NCBI GenBank assembly: GCA_946811695.1
Contig: OX328126.1
Span: 9,140,361 to 9,204,360 of the forward strand
DNA: 64,000 bases
Source of the DNA: Gonocerus acuteangulatus
Lineage: Eukaryota > Arthropoda > Insecta > Hemiptera > Coreidae
Reading direction: 5' to 3'
The notes under the pieces are model-generated. The model ran no database searches, had not been told where the DNA came from, and saw nothing but the letters and a program-made list of their open reading frames with translations. Below are positions 1 through 11,029 of this stretch, piece by piece (the first letter of the stretch is position 1; each line of letters starts with the position of its first letter). Made by a program: the position numbers and the translations under genes.

Positions 1-184
1 GAAGAAAATTATTTTTTTCATGGTATAGAAATGTTGCCAAAGCGTTGTATTAAGTGTGTTCAACTTGGAGGAGAATATATTGAAAAACAGTAAAAACAGT
101 TTTTTTCTTTCGCCTTTTCTTCTATCCCAGGCCGGAAACTTTTGGACCTTACTCGTAATTATCATAATTATTATATTCGACTCC

Positions 185-1371
185 TGAGATATATTTCCTG
201 CAAGTGTCAGATGTAAACGCACCCTTATTGCTCGTGATAGAAATATATATCTCAGACATAAATTGTTTACAGTGTACATTAGTTAAAACTTCTGTCTGAC
301 ATAAATATCCTTTAAGCCTTTCCGTACCGTGGACTTGTACAGCAGTCGAGAGCTGTCGGGACCCACATACCGTGGACTTGTGTAGAAGTCAAAGGAAGAC
401 GGGACCCACGTACCGTGGACTTGTACAGCAGTCGAGAGCTCGGAGTATCTCTCGCATTCTTTCTCTTCTCATTTCTCGACTTTAGAGCTATCTAGCGTTA
501 CCGTATTGTACTTCTAGTATTCCTGACTATTACTAGATAACATTTGAATGAAGTTCTTGTTCGTTTTCAGTCGAATTACAACTCGTTACCTTCTCCACCC
601 ATTTACCCGGTCAACCTTCTTCAAATTATCGTTTGTTTTTATACCTCTGTACATTCCCAACAACTTGTTTTTGCAAAATTAGTTCAATTTTAGTCTTGAA
701 GTTTTAAGATCTTATATTTAGTTTTGTTAAATTTAGAAAAAACGTTTTTTTATTGCGTGTCCTCCATTTAAAAATAAATGTAATATTCAATTGATAAGAT
801 TAATATATTACGTATTTAATTGAATAATTCATTAAGTTAACTGTAAATATTTATAATAATTCTTTTTTTTTTTTTTTGTAAAAATGTTTTATACAAAAAA
901 TAAAAATAAAATAAGTTTTTAGCTCCGCAAGGGTACAAAGTCACCGATCAAAATGGAAGATGGGGAACTTTTTGCCGTAGTTATGGAGTATAATATTCCC
1001 TTGCTTATTATTCATAAAATAAAGGGCAAACGATAACCAGAAAAACCTTCTTTTTTTCTTGTGCCTATATAATATAACTTTTTTATAAGTTATTTTTAAA
1101 CAAAGTTATTCAACTTAAAAATAATTATTGAAACGCCAAACTAATTCAACATAAATAAAAATTAATCGTAATTGTAACCAAAATAAAAATCAAAATTATA
1201 AAATACGACTTTTACTACGGCGAGGAGATCGCTGAAAGTCAAGGCGCTGGGGGAAAAGTATCCCGTACAGGGGGCCCGAAGCCGGGTGCCAGTATCCATT
1301 ACAGGGGAACACACTCCTAGCGACTTTTTGCGTACGGAAAGGGTTAAAAACTATCAGATGTAAACGCACTC
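185..1371. mobile_element. Harbinger-like MITE relics, split by a piggyBac-like insertion
   Basis: Two pieces match the intact MITE at 41222-41636. The segment ending at 224 carries the terminal GATGTAAACGCACCC followed by TTA. The segment 229-311 matches the internal part in reverse (GATAGAAATATATATCTCAG and the following CTGTCTGACATAAAT). The match resumes after 1347 with CAGATGTAAACGCACTC. The 1-kb gap between them is the piggyBac-like element. No coding capacity is seen. Exact borders of the two overlapping copies are uncertain. Confidence 0.6.
316..1343. mobile_element. piggyBac-like non-autonomous element
   Basis: The element is bounded by TTAA at 312-315 and 1344-1347, the target duplication typical of piggyBac. 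The ends are inverted copies: CCTTTCCGTAC just inside the left TTAA and GTACGGAAAGG just inside the right one. Inside the left end the phrase TACCGTGGACTTGT (or ATACCGTGGACTTGT) occurs three times between about 324 and 425, a subterminal repeat of the kind transposases bind. The middle is AT-rich and I see no transposase reading frame, so this is a MITE-like derivative. Confidence 0.65.
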
Positions 1372-2223
1372 TGAGAACAACTCTTCTACATGGAAATACT
1401 TAAATTTCTGCAGTGCATATATATATTTTTACAGCCAGAAATGTAGCGATTTCAAAAATTCTTTTTCTTACACAATTTTATATAAAAAAAAAACAATAAT
1501 TTGCCCAAAAGCGCGACAATATCCCCGCCTTCGCTGTATTAGCTTTATAGCGCAATATCTTGGTAAATTTTCTCATACGTTTCTATATTTTGAATTTTGA
1601 TAGCTAACTTGAATTGTGTATACACAAAATACTGTCTGTACTTTGAGTATTTTTAAAACATTCATGTTCGGTGACAAATAAACACAAAAAAAATACTGTC
1701 CCAGGGAATGAAATAAGTTAACAAAATATAAGTTTCGTGATATAATCCCGATAATTGTGAATTATTTATCCCCAAATTATCCAACCAATTTATCATGATT
1801 ATTTCAAGATATCACTATTTCACTGGACTATTTAACCGTCGGAATATCGTCCTTTCAATTAATTCTTCCGAAATATCATTAGATATAAGAGATGAAAAGG
1901 AATGATTTATAATGAAATATATTAGATATTAAACGAGGAAATGAAAAGCATTCTGGGAAATGTAGATGAAAGGAAAGCGAGATGAAAAACTCAAGTTCGT
2001 TAAAATTGCTAATTCTAAATCAAGATAGAGTTAAACAAGAATTATATATTTTCAGGAATGTAATTATATTTTATATTACGCGAAATTCTACGACAAATTT
2101 CAAGGCACTCAGAAAATAGGTAAAACTAAAAATAGCCGATTTTCGAGATACGACATTGTTGCAGAAAATAAACGGTATATTCAAAAGAGCAGGCAGAACG
2201 TGAAATCAATTTCCAAAAATTTG
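1372..2223. other. Anonymous AT-rich DNA
   Basis: No reading frame, repeat family or structured motif was recognised. A/T runs are frequent. Confidence 0.5.
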
Positions 2224-2521
2224 AACATCTTCCTGTCTGTTTGTCAGTCTGTTTATCTGTTTGTTCCTTATACAAATCCACAATGTTTGACCGATTTTGA
2301 CCAAACTTGGCACACATGTAGGTCTTGATCCGGGGAGTGTCATAGACTATGTTACTATCGTCTAGGACTCACATTTCGTAGGTAACAGGTTCGAAACTGT
2401 AAACCGAACAGTTCCAGATTTGTGTTATTAGCTTTTGATATTACTAATTTGGTTTCTTATTTATTTTGGCTTTTCTAGATGCAGAAAGTAGGGGTAGGAT
2501 GGCTCGCCGGGTAACAGCTAG
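2224..2521 (+). mobile_element. Helitron-like relic, 3' part
   Basis: This matches, in opposite orientation, the element at 9279-10071: a run of CTGTCTGTTTGTC-type repeats, then ACCGATTTTGACCAAACTTGG, and a 3' end GCCGGGTAACAGCTAG followed by T. The CTAG|T terminus fits the CTRR end and A/T insertion site of Helitrons. The 5' TC end is not visible, so the copy is truncated or decayed. The short minus-strand reading frame here is incidental. Confidence 0.45.
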
Positions 2522-3165
2522 TATACAATAAATAACGTTTCAGATAACAACAAACTTAACATCTTGCGGTTATGACAATTGTATAGCGTTTCTGCCTGCC
2601 TCCGTAGGGAGAAAATCCGAGTATAGGTTGATTCAACACCGAAATCCGGAGGAGCCGATGTGATGTGTCAAATTTTTACACCCGAGAGGTTACTAAAATA
2701 CAACCGTTTAAAACTTACATAATGGCGATAAAAGCGTATCTATATAATATATAGATAAAAAATTTATTATTTAAAAATAATGCATACAAAAAATATATAT
2801 GAAGTAACATGATTGTTGATACCGTAAGTTTTATTGATAATTTTACATACATATACCATTTTAGCTTGCCAAATCATTACTTTTTTTAAGAAAAAAACAT
2901 AAATAACAGTTACCTGCCAAAATAAACTGATGTACATTATATAATTACATTATATAAAAATTATATTTTATGAAAAAAAAAGTTTTGGGGCAATGATAAC
3001 CACGTAGTCGTTTCACCAAAAAAGTAAAAAAAAAAACAAAACAAACAAAAGTGTACTACCAGCCTGGAAAATTGGGTCCATACATTTAAACGGGTCCATT
3101 TATTATTTATTTTTTCCATTGGGTCCATTTATTATTTATTTTTTGTTTGTTTGTTAGTTTCTTTT
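2522..3165. other. Anonymous AT-rich DNA
   Basis: Only A/T runs and a short direct duplication of GGGTCCATTTATTATTTATT at about 3091-3141 are visible. No gene is supported. Confidence 0.45.
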
Positions 3166-3171
3166 AATTGC

Positions 3172-3915
3172 AGTCAGCATTCAAAATAAATCTTGAGAAG
3201 CAAACGATCTACGACAAGTGCGTGACCTATTATAAAGAAAAAATCCACGAGAGTTTTGGACTCAGAGAATACCGAGTACAGGGATTATGGTTCGATTCCA
3301 GAGGCACCATCCCGAAGGAGACGGCAGCTTGTCTCAAGGAAACAGGAATCAGCGAGGAACAACTAGGAATCATAGCTGAATCTATTCTCGTTGATTCCCT
3401 GGTTATTATGGTTCGGTTCCAGAGGCACCATTCCGAAGGAGACGGCAGCTTGTCTCAAAGAAACAGGAATCAGCGAGGAACAACTAGGAATCATAGCTGA
3501 ATCTATTCTCGTTGATTCCCTGGTTATTATGGTTCGGTTCCAGAGGCACCATCCCGAAGGAGACGGCAGCTTGTCTCAAAGAAACAGGAATCAGCGAGGA
3601 ACAACTAGGAATCATAGCTGAATCAATTCTCGTTGATACACTGGTTATTATGGTTCGGTTCCAGAGGCACCATCCCGAAGGAGAAGGCAGCTTGTGTGAA
3701 GGAAACAGGAATCAGCGAGGAACAACTAGGAATCATAGCTGAATCTATTCTCGTTGATTCCCGGGTTATTATGGTTCGGTTCCAGAGGCACCATCCCAAA
3801 GGAGACAGCGGCTTGTCTCAAGGAAACAGGAATCAGCGAGGAACAACTAGGAATCATAGCTGAATCTATTCTCGTTGATTCCCTGGCCATTATTCAAAAT
3901 CACATATATGGCTGA
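3172..3915 (+). pseudogene. Retroelement-type protein C-terminus with tandemly repeated last segment
   Basis: The first frame reads SAFKINLEKQTIYDKC and continues to a segment containing GLWFDSRGTIPKE and EQLGIIAESILVDSL. After the last repeat the sequence ends AIIQNHIYG and a stop at 3913-3915. The motif pattern (a W/F-x-SRGTIP block, then a short helix and a terminal HIYG-like end) resembles C-termini of retrotransposon polymerases seen in invertebrates, so I place it there tentatively. The upstream TTTTAATTGCAG looks like a splice acceptor, so a host last exon cannot be excluded. The 121-bp repeat unit is not a multiple of three, so each copy shifts frame and only one continuous path could be translated. 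Confidence 0.4.
3281..3885 (+). repeat. 121-bp tandem repeat, 5 copies
   Basis: The anchor GGTTATTATGGTTCGG recurs at 3401, 3522, 3643 and 3764, with a diverged first unit before and the tail after 3885, so the period is exactly 121 bp. Copies differ at a few positions (for example GAATCAATTC in place of GAATCTATTC in one unit). The four short overlapping reading frames here are all products of this repeat. Confidence 0.9.
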
Positions 3916-4936
3916 AGACTTTTAATTTATTTATTAGATTTATTAATTCTTTTTATCATAATTTTTTATTTCCCATAATTAGAAGTCTTTTCATTTTTCT
4001 TTTACATTTTTTTTTTTTTTTTTTTACAATCAATTTTATCATAATTTCCGTAGTTTTATCAGTTTTTTTTCATTTACATTTTGATTTTACTTGTTTGAGA
4101 TATTTTTATAATTATTGCAGTTTGTTGATTAGTAAGTTGTGTACTGAGCAATCCAATATAGTTGGGCAACTAAACTTTGTTTTGATTTTGTTGAATCAAG
4201 TTTTTTCTCTCTTTCTCTCAGAGAAAATAAGGTATGAAAATAAGAAACACATTTATAATACAGTTTTCTTTAATAATTAGCGGTAGTCGAATTAAGGAAG
4301 TGAGTTATTTCCGCTCAGAATTCGCTACTGTCAGTTTTTGTGCGGCTTAAAATCTCATTTTTTTCTAGATTTTAACGGAGTTCAAATTTTTCTCGGAATA
4401 TCAAAAGAAGCCTGTTTTTATATTCCAAGCTTTTCAAAAGGCACAAGGAATAAGAACGGAAACTGACCTAAATGACATAGTTCCTACTAGTCCGACTTCT
4501 CCACCAATCTTGTGTACTATTTCCAAAATGCATTCTCCTGTCAATACTTCCTATAAATGAAGGCCAACAGAAAACATTAACATAAAATATTGTTGCCACG
4601 GTTTTATGACGGGGCCATTAATTCTCTTCAGGATCTTCTGGAAGCAATAAAATAAATATCTTTAGTTCTCATGAAATACAGCCATTGTGGAATATTACAA
4701 CCGGCATGAAAACTTTATCGACATATTTAAAATCTTTATCTATTACTATAACTATATTTGGCATGAATGTCTTCCTCTGGCTAATAAAGGAGAAAAAACG
4801 ATTTACATAGAAATATAATTTTTGTCAACAACAAATAAGTCGAGAACAAAAATCATTAGTTAAATTTTAAATAATGACGTTAATATTTAAATAAATAGCA
4901 TAAATCATTAATTGTCTTGTTAAAGATTTTAAAAGA
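3916..4936. other. Anonymous AT-rich DNA
   Basis: T-rich runs around 4007-4025 and no supported gene. A small reading frame near 4095-4280 has no recognisable motif and I do not call it. Confidence 0.45.
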
Positions 4937-5353
4937 AAAAGTCCGTCACGCAGGAGCTGCATAACTAAGCACTTTCCTGGAATTGGGTAGTGTCGAGTGC
5001 ATTCCTGAATAATTTGCTTAAAATAACCGACCGGTATGAGCAAATTAGTAATTTGGGTCCGGAGTAACCCCCCCCCCCTCCAAATGAACCGATTTAGTTT
5101 ATTTTTACAACACATTTTTCTCTTTAGTTGACCAGAACGAATACCGAGTTTCGTTGAAATATAACAAAAATTACGACTGCTATTGGCAAATAACTACTTT
5201 GGTTCCGGAGTAACCCCCCCCCCCCTCCGGATGGACTGATTTTGTTGGTTAACGAACTCGTTCAATCGTTTGATTGGGGAATACTACATACCAAGTTTCG
5301 TGGGGAAGAAACAAAAACTCTGGCCGGTATCGTGTTAACGGACACATATATAA

Positions 5354-5411
<58 letters not shown>

Positions 5412-5431
5412 TATATATATATAAATATATA

Positions 5432-5475
<44 letters not shown>

Positions 5476-5626
5476 TATATATATATAGATATATATATAA
5501 ATTTTAACTGGGGTCATTTTTGGTGACTACTAGGTAGGATCGATAAAGATTCGAAGAAATTTTTCAAAAATTCCGTCATGAGAGCAACCTCAAAAGGTAC
5601 TTTCCTTCGGAGGAAAGTGCTAAAAA
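4937..5626 (-). mobile_element. Repeat A, copy 1
   Basis: Starts GTCCGTCACGCAGGAGCTGC and ends with the hairpin end CTTTCCTTCGGAGGAAAGTG. The copy has fewer internal ~140-bp modules than the other A copies. The internal (TA)n place is at 5375-5507, preceded by (CT)n at 5353-5375. The family is unclassified: no protein and no clear target duplication are visible. Confidence 0.7.
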
Positions 5627-5689
5627 TTTTGAGGTTTCAATTACCCTTAACACATTCTTACTTATGTAAAATCTTCACTTCAACCATAA

Positions 5690-5775
5690 TCATTTATTCT
5701 TTACATTTTTTAACGTTTCGGCCTCAGGGCCATCCTCATAAAACTAGAAGAAAAACAAATTAAAATATCATTACT
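5690..5775 (-). repeat. Left arm of a hammerhead-bearing inverted repeat
   Basis: This segment is the reverse complement of 8290-8365 (shared blocks include TTCTTCTAGTTTTATGAGGA and CGAAACGTTAAAAAATGTAA). The two arms are separated by repeats B1 and A2, which appear to have inserted inside a formerly compact palindrome. Confidence 0.65.
5711..5741 (-). ncRNA. Hammerhead-like motif (degenerate core)
   Basis: On the minus strand: AUGAGGA, one unpaired U, stem II GGCC-CUGA-GGCC, GAAA, then CGUU. The layout is that of the Penelope-type hammerhead motifs elsewhere in this window, but the first core base (C of CUGANGA) is A and the cleavage position would be GUU, so activity is doubtful. Confidence 0.4.
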
Positions 5776-5796
5776 TTGAATAAAATTACCCCCTTA

Positions 5797-5930
5797 TTTT
5801 AGCGCGGTTCCTCCCTACCTCTATAGGGAGAACCCGCTTATGAGGTTCACCTCATGACGCAATCCGGAAGTGCCGACTAGAAACTTTCTCGTTTCAGACC
5901 CCATAGATCACGAAAATATAGGTGGTTCAA

Positions 5931-6002
<72 letters not shown>

Positions 6003-6898
6003 TTGTCTGTTAACGCTCTAGCAAGCTCAAAAATGGCCCGATTTTGATGAAATTTGGTACAAAAATCTGTCTTCTAATTTGAAAGGTCAAGTTCGTTAAC
6101 CCGCCAACGGGAAGATAGTGTTTGGGGCGAAATTCGCGCAAAAAAATCGTAACGCTTACGTTTTTGAGTTTATATGCTTGCAGGTTCTTGTTTTATAGGT
6201 TTCTTAACATAGGAAAACGAACGAAACAATTTTTAAGGCGATATCTGTAACCGTTTTTGAGAAAAGTGGAATCAATGTTTATGTAAGTCATTATTTTTTT
6301 ATGGGTACTTAGAATCGCGGGATTCAATTGAAATATTTTCTACATATTGGAAATTAATCCCAACTAAGATGATTAAATTTTGGTTATATTTGGAGTTAAG
6401 GAAGAATGCGAAAAAAATATTTTATTAATAGACATGAAAAGTTTTCAGATCTTCACACATTTTTCGTAAATATCTCGATAACGGTTGGGAAATCGTGGTA
6501 AGTGGAAGTGACCATTCGAATGATTACTAAATTCTCTACAAAAAAGGTTCAGAAGAAATATTCGATGGGGAGAAGAAAAATTATGGGAGATGTAAGCGCT
6601 TAAAACTTAAAAAGTGTTTGTTTTGTTGTTTTGAACGGGGTTTTGTCTTTGTTTATCTCCCTTTTTAATTGGTTGTTTTTCGTTTTAAATTGCATTTATC
6701 AGTGAAATTAGTATTTTAGTAAAATAAGCCAAGAAACAGTGAAAGGTATTGGTAATAAGTTTGGAGTGGCTGTGGTAATCATGATGGCAGTGGCTAATCA
6801 TAATGGCGTATACATAAGATTTGTAATGCCTAATCTATTCCATTTCTTCGATATGTAGGGAACCACGCTAAGATGACGCAGTTCCTGCGAGTCGGACT
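5797..6898 (+). mobile_element. Repeat B, copy 1
   Basis: Begins TTTTAGCGCGGTTCCTCCC with a terminal hairpin (GGTTCCTCCC pairing with GGGAGAACC), then the phrase CTCATGACGC, then (TA)n at 5936-6001, then TGTCTGTTAACGC. It ends GCAGTTCCTGCGAGTCGGAC. The end is homologous to that of repeat A (TCCG....GCAGGA.CTGC in the other orientation), so A and B are variants of one superfamily. No coding sequence was recognised. Confidence 0.65.
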
Positions 6899-7031
6899 TT
6901 TAGCTCTTTCCTCCGAAGGAAAGTAGCTATTGAGGTTGGACTCATGACGGAATTTTTGAAAAATTTCTTCAAATCTTTATCGATCCTACCTAGTAGACAC
7001 CGTAAATGACCCCCGTTAAAATTTATATATA

Positions 7032-7067
<36 letters not shown>

Positions 7068-8095
7068 TGTTAACACGATAGCGGCCAGAGTTTTTGTTTT
7101 TTCGTCACGAAACTTGGTATATAGCATTCAATTAGCAAACGATTGAACGAGTTCGTTAACCACCAAAGTCGGTCCACCGGAAGAGGGGGTTTACCCCGAA
7201 CCCAAAACACTAATTTGACTATGTCAGCCGTAATATTTGTTATATTTCAACGAAACTTGGTATTCGTAGTGGTAATATAGAGAGAAAAGTGAGATATAAA
7301 AATGAACTAAATCGGTACATTAGAAGGGGGGGTTTACTCCGGGCCCACAATACCAATTCGCCACTACCAGCCGTGATTTTTGGTATATTTCGACGAAACT
7401 CGGTATTCGTAGTGGTAATCCACAGGTAAATATGTGTTGTAAAAATAAACTAAATCGGTTCATTAGCAGGGGGGTTTACTCATGACCCACAATACCAATT
7501 CGCCACTACCAGCCGTGATTTTTGGTATATTTCGACGAAACTCGGTATTCGTAGTGGTAATCTACAGGTAAATATGTGTTGTAAAAATAAACTAAATCGG
7601 TTCATTAGAAGTGGGGGGGGGGGTTTACTCCGGACCCAAATTCCTAATATACTCATACCGGTCGTAATTTCTGCTGTATTGTAACGAAACGCGGTATACG
7701 TCGTGGGTAACTCATGAGAAAGAAGTGTTGTAAAAATGAGCTGAATCGATCCATCGGAAAGCGGGGGTTTAATTTGTAATATATTTCAATAGAAAAGCCC
7801 GCCAGACGTAGGTTCACAAAGCCACCGCAAGGAGCGCTTTCTACCACTAGATCAAAATACGTTACTATGAGTTTTTTTGTATTTATTACGTAGTGTAATA
7901 GGTACGATGTGTAAACATAACTCTGGAAGCAAATTAATAATTGATCAGTTACTCATTACAAATTTAAAAGAGAACTATTCATGTTTTTTTATTTTATTTA
8001 TGTAGGATATTTTAAGCAAATTGTTCTGGAAAGCAGTCTACACTACCCAAATTCTGAGGAAAGTGCTTAGTTATGCAGCTCCTGCGTGACGACCT
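6899..8095 (+). mobile_element. Repeat A, copy 2
   Basis: Begins at the hairpin CTTTCCTCCGAAGGAAAG, then GGTTGGACTCATGACGG, (TA)n at about 7023-7064, then TGTCTGTTAACACG. It contains several imperfect ~140-bp modules with the phrase CCACAATACCAATTCGCC (for example 7344 and 7486), each with GAAACTCGGTATTCGTAGTGG. It ends CAGCTCCTGCGTGACG. It abuts B1 directly. Confidence 0.7.
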
Positions 8096-8289
8096 TTTTT
8101 CTTTGTAATTACAATAATAACTTTCTAATAAATTTTCAATCAACAAAAATTATTGTTTTAAAAACAGGGTGAATGAATTAGAGCAGCTAAGTTCATAATT
8201 AGCTTTAAATGATAATTTTAAGACAATTAATTGGTAAGTTAGTATTGTAATTACAAAGCTAAAATAAGAATTGAATTTTTATTGAAAAT
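8096..8289. other. Anonymous AT-rich spacer
   Basis: Lies between repeat A2 and the right hammerhead arm. Contains two copies of TTGTAATTAC-like sequence; nothing else was recognised. Confidence 0.4.
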
Positions 8290-8321
8290 TATGATAATGT
8301 AATTTGTTTTTCTTCTAGTTT

Positions 8322-8350
8322 TATGAGGATGGCCCTGAAGCCGAAACGTT
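8322..8350 (+). ncRNA. Hammerhead-like motif (degenerate core), right arm
   Basis: Plus-strand partner of the motif at 5711-5741: AUGAGGA, U, stem II GGC-CCUGAA-GCC, GAAA, CGUU. It carries the same C-to-A change in the first core base, and one stem II pair is lost (GGCC versus AGCC), so this arm is the more decayed one. Confidence 0.35.
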
Positions 8351-8682
8351 AAAAAATGTAAACAATGAATGAATATATGGTGCTAATGACCTCGGCAGAA
8401 GATGGACCAAAAAAAAGGTCTTAAATAAAATATAAAAAAGAATGTGTTAAATAAAATATTAATTTCGCATTCAATATCTCCATTCATCAGATATTTTTCA
8501 ACAATCTTTCGGGAATGTGTAAGTATGAGGTAATCGCGAATTATTTTATTCAGTTTTTTTTTAATAAAAAATGTAACTTGGGTTTATTTGTTAAAATTAT
8601 TTTTTTTTTTTTCATATTTTTGGCTAGTGTACTTCTGATATGAATTTTATTTCTGTTCGTATTTTACTTTTGCACGGCAGGA

Positions 8683-8907
8683 TGTGTTGCTCGGCAGGAT
8701 AATGACAGGTGGGCAAAGCAGGCCACTGAGTGGATCCCATACGGACAGAAAAGAGGAAGAGGAAGGCAACAGAAGAGATGGGCCGATTTAATGAGGAACA
8801 AGGCAGGTGTCGAGTGGATGAGGTACGCTAGGGACAGGACCAGATGGAAGGAGATTTGGAGGAAGGTAAAGGAAGACAGAGCGGACTCCACTTCCCGACA
8901 GGACTAG
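8683..8907 (+). pseudogene. RTE-like LINE, C-terminal end of the polymerase
   Basis: The frame reads VARQDNDRWAKQATEWIPYG, then KRGRGRQQKRWADL, then WMRYARDRTRWKEIW and a stop TAG at 8905-8907. The pattern H/V-A-R-x-D-x-x-R-W....R-x-R-G-R-x-x-x-R-W....W...A.DR..W is the common C-terminal end of RTE/Craft-type LINE proteins. Only the last ~75 residues remain, as expected of a 5'-truncated insertion. A 3' UTR-like stretch follows to about 9000. The minus-strand reading frame over the same bases is a shadow. Confidence 0.7.
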
Positions 8908-9079
8908 TCCCCGTGGGAAGTCAGACTATTACCCCAGAACCCTGGGAGGCCCTACAGAAATAGTCCCTTCAGATGTGTAAATAAACCTAAAAAAGAAGTA
9001 TTATATTTTTTATTTATTTATTGAAAAGCAAAATTATGTATTGTAACTAATTGTATTTATTTAAATCATTTATTACGAC

Positions 9080-9116
9080 TATTCTGTAAATAAAGGCTAT
9101 ATTCATTCATTCATTT
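9080..9116 (+). mobile_element. LINE 3' end with ATTC-type tail
   Basis: AATAAAGGCTATATTCATTC ends in three CATT units, like the ends near 30045 and 43045. Too short to place in a family. Confidence 0.4.
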
Positions 9117-9154
9117 TACTATTATTTAAACGTATCTTGCTGTTTAAATGAATC

Positions 9155-9190
9155 TAGCGCGCTAGCCACTAGACCACGGGAGACCCCTCT
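9155..9190 (-). mobile_element. SINE-I head fragment
   Basis: On the minus strand this reads GGGGTCTCCCGTGGTCTAGT and GGCTAGCGCGC, the tRNA-like 5' head and A box of SINE-I (compare 32776 and 52776). The B box and body are absent. Confidence 0.6.
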
Positions 9191-9278
9191 TGCTGTTTTT
9201 GTTATCAAATTTAAGATAATCCTCTTCTCTATCAAAATAACCATGTATTTGTAATCTTAAAAAAAAGTATACTTTTAA

Positions 9279-10071
9279 CTAGCTGTTACCCGGCGTGCCA
9301 TGCTACCTACACCTACTTTCTGCATATAGAAAAGCCTAAATAAATTAGAAACCAAATAAGTATTATTAAAATCAAATATCACGAATCTGTAACTGTTTCG
9401 AACCCGTGACCTCCCAACTGGGAGTCCTAGACGACTTTGACCTAACGTATAACACCCCCCGTATCAAGACATACATGTACGCCAAGTTTGGTAAAAATCG
9501 GTCTAACAGTGTGGATTTTTATTTTTTTTAAAAGCACATACAGACAGACAGCTGGTAGACGTTTTTGACTTAGCCTACGACACTCCTCAGATTAAGATCC
9601 ACATGTGTACCGAGTTTAGTGAAAATCGGACGAACGGTGTGGATTTGTATTAGGGACAAACATACATACAGACAGCTGGTAGACGTTTTTGACTTAGCTT
9701 ACGACACTCCTCAGATTAAGATCCACATATGTACCGAGTTTGGTCAAAATCATTCAAACGGTGTGGATTTGTATAAGGGACAAACATATAGACAGACACC
9801 TGGTAGACGTTTTTGACTTAGCCTACGACACTCCGCAGATTAAGATCCACAAGTGTACCGAGTTTAGTCAAAGTAAGACGAACGGTGTGGATTTGCATAA
9901 GGTACGGACATACAGACAGGCAGCTGGTAGATTTTTTTCACCTAGCCTAGGAGATTTCTCGTATCAAGACCTACCATTATTCCAAGTTTGGTCAAAATCG
10001 GTCAAACGGTGTGGATTTGTATAAGGAACAAACAAACAGAAAAACAGACACGTGATTTTTATATATATAGA
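9279..10071 (-). mobile_element. Non-autonomous Helitron-like element
   Basis: On the minus strand the element starts TCTATATATATAAAAATCAC after an A and ends GGGTAACAGCTAG before a T. A 5' TC, a 3' CTAG and insertion between A and T are the Helitron signature, and TCTATATATATA is a common 5' end in arthropod Helitrons. No Rep/helicase frame is present. The middle is a minisatellite (next entry). A related 3' half lies at 2224-2521. The short plus-strand reading frames are translations of the minisatellite. Confidence 0.6.
9530..10048 (-). repeat. 124-bp minisatellite inside the Helitron-like element
   Basis: CTGGTAGAC recurs at 9552, 9676, 9800 and 9924, giving a period of 124 bp, with a diverged unit at each side. 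Each unit holds a CAGACAG-type run and GGTGTGGATTTG. Confidence 0.85.
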
Positions 10072-10705
10072 TTAGTCAACATTTTATTTTGTTCGTATCA
10101 TATTGTAATGCACCCCGGGGATTTCTATCAAACGAGGCGGAAGTTGCAAAATACCTTAATTTACAATTCTGGCAGCGTTTTAAACTTAAAAATTCGACTA
10201 TCTTGGAATGAAGAATTTTTGTCTCACCTGTATCCTTTAATTACTTACATAGGATCTTAATTTCTTCATTAGTATTATAAAGGGAGATCACTAATAGAGA
10301 GGGTTAGTGAAGACCTAACTATCTGAGTGATGTTCAGCCGACTGGAGAGTGAAATAGGACGTTAGTGATGATACAAGGCTTTAATCATCGGGAGCTTTGA
10401 TGCAGGAAATGTTACGCTAAATATCAAAGCTCGATTCTCTACAGGGAGCTTTTAGCTTTCAAAAGGATACAGCTCCAACAGGTCTAGACTGACTATTAAC
10501 TATCAATATTTATATATAGGGGTATATAGATACATAGAATATGTATATGTTCTATAGCCTCTTCAAATAGGCTCAAAGAGGGATGGATAAAAAAATTTCA
10601 TGGCAAATATACCGCGGGTCTTTAGTAGTTTATGTACCCTTTAAGCTCCTAAATATTACCAAAACAGAATTCTAAAAGTAATTTTTATAATGTAATTTTT
10701 AAACA
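10072..10705. other. Unclassified DNA
   Basis: No gene was recognised. About 10260-10480 is richer in G+C than the surroundings and has AGGGAGATCACTAATAGAGA and several AGCTTT-type words, which may belong to an unknown repeat. Confidence 0.35.
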
Positions 10706-10880
10706 TACTTGTGGAGGCCCGGTGGCCGTGAGCGTTAAGGCTTGAGCACTTAACACTTCGTGCTAAAGGCCAGTGGGTTCCCACTATGGGATGGTGGCTT
10801 TTCTTTAGAAAAAAAGTGAAGGCATCAACCCTGTCCTGGCTAGAAAAGGGTGGTAACCTATAGAGAACCCATCCCAAAAT
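10706..10880 (+). mobile_element. Third tRNA-like SINE family (tentative)
   Basis: GCCCGGTGGCCGTGAGCG resembles an A box and GGGTTCCCACT a B box about 60 bp later. The body that follows is CCTGTCCTGGCTAGAAAAGG. It lacks the 3' tail of SINE-I. One copy only, so the family call is weak. Confidence 0.35.
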
Positions 10881-11029
10881 TCTCAGTTAATAAAAATTGA
10901 CTTAAATTTTAAAATTAATTTAAACATATTTGCTGTAACATGGTGAATTATGTAGGAAGAATTTAATTATAATTAAGTCCTAAACCGTTTAATCCATAAA
11001 ATCAGCCTCCTTTAAACATTAACTATTAT

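Noticed and set aside
3391..3863. Four successive 76-codon frames as a protein repeat family
   Set aside because: They arise from one 121-bp DNA repeat read in shifted frames, each ending at the same internal stop.
5711..5741. GAAACGTT-type hairpins as transcription terminators
   Set aside because: The hairpins lack a following U tract and share the hammerhead core layout, and rho-independent terminators are not expected in this genome.
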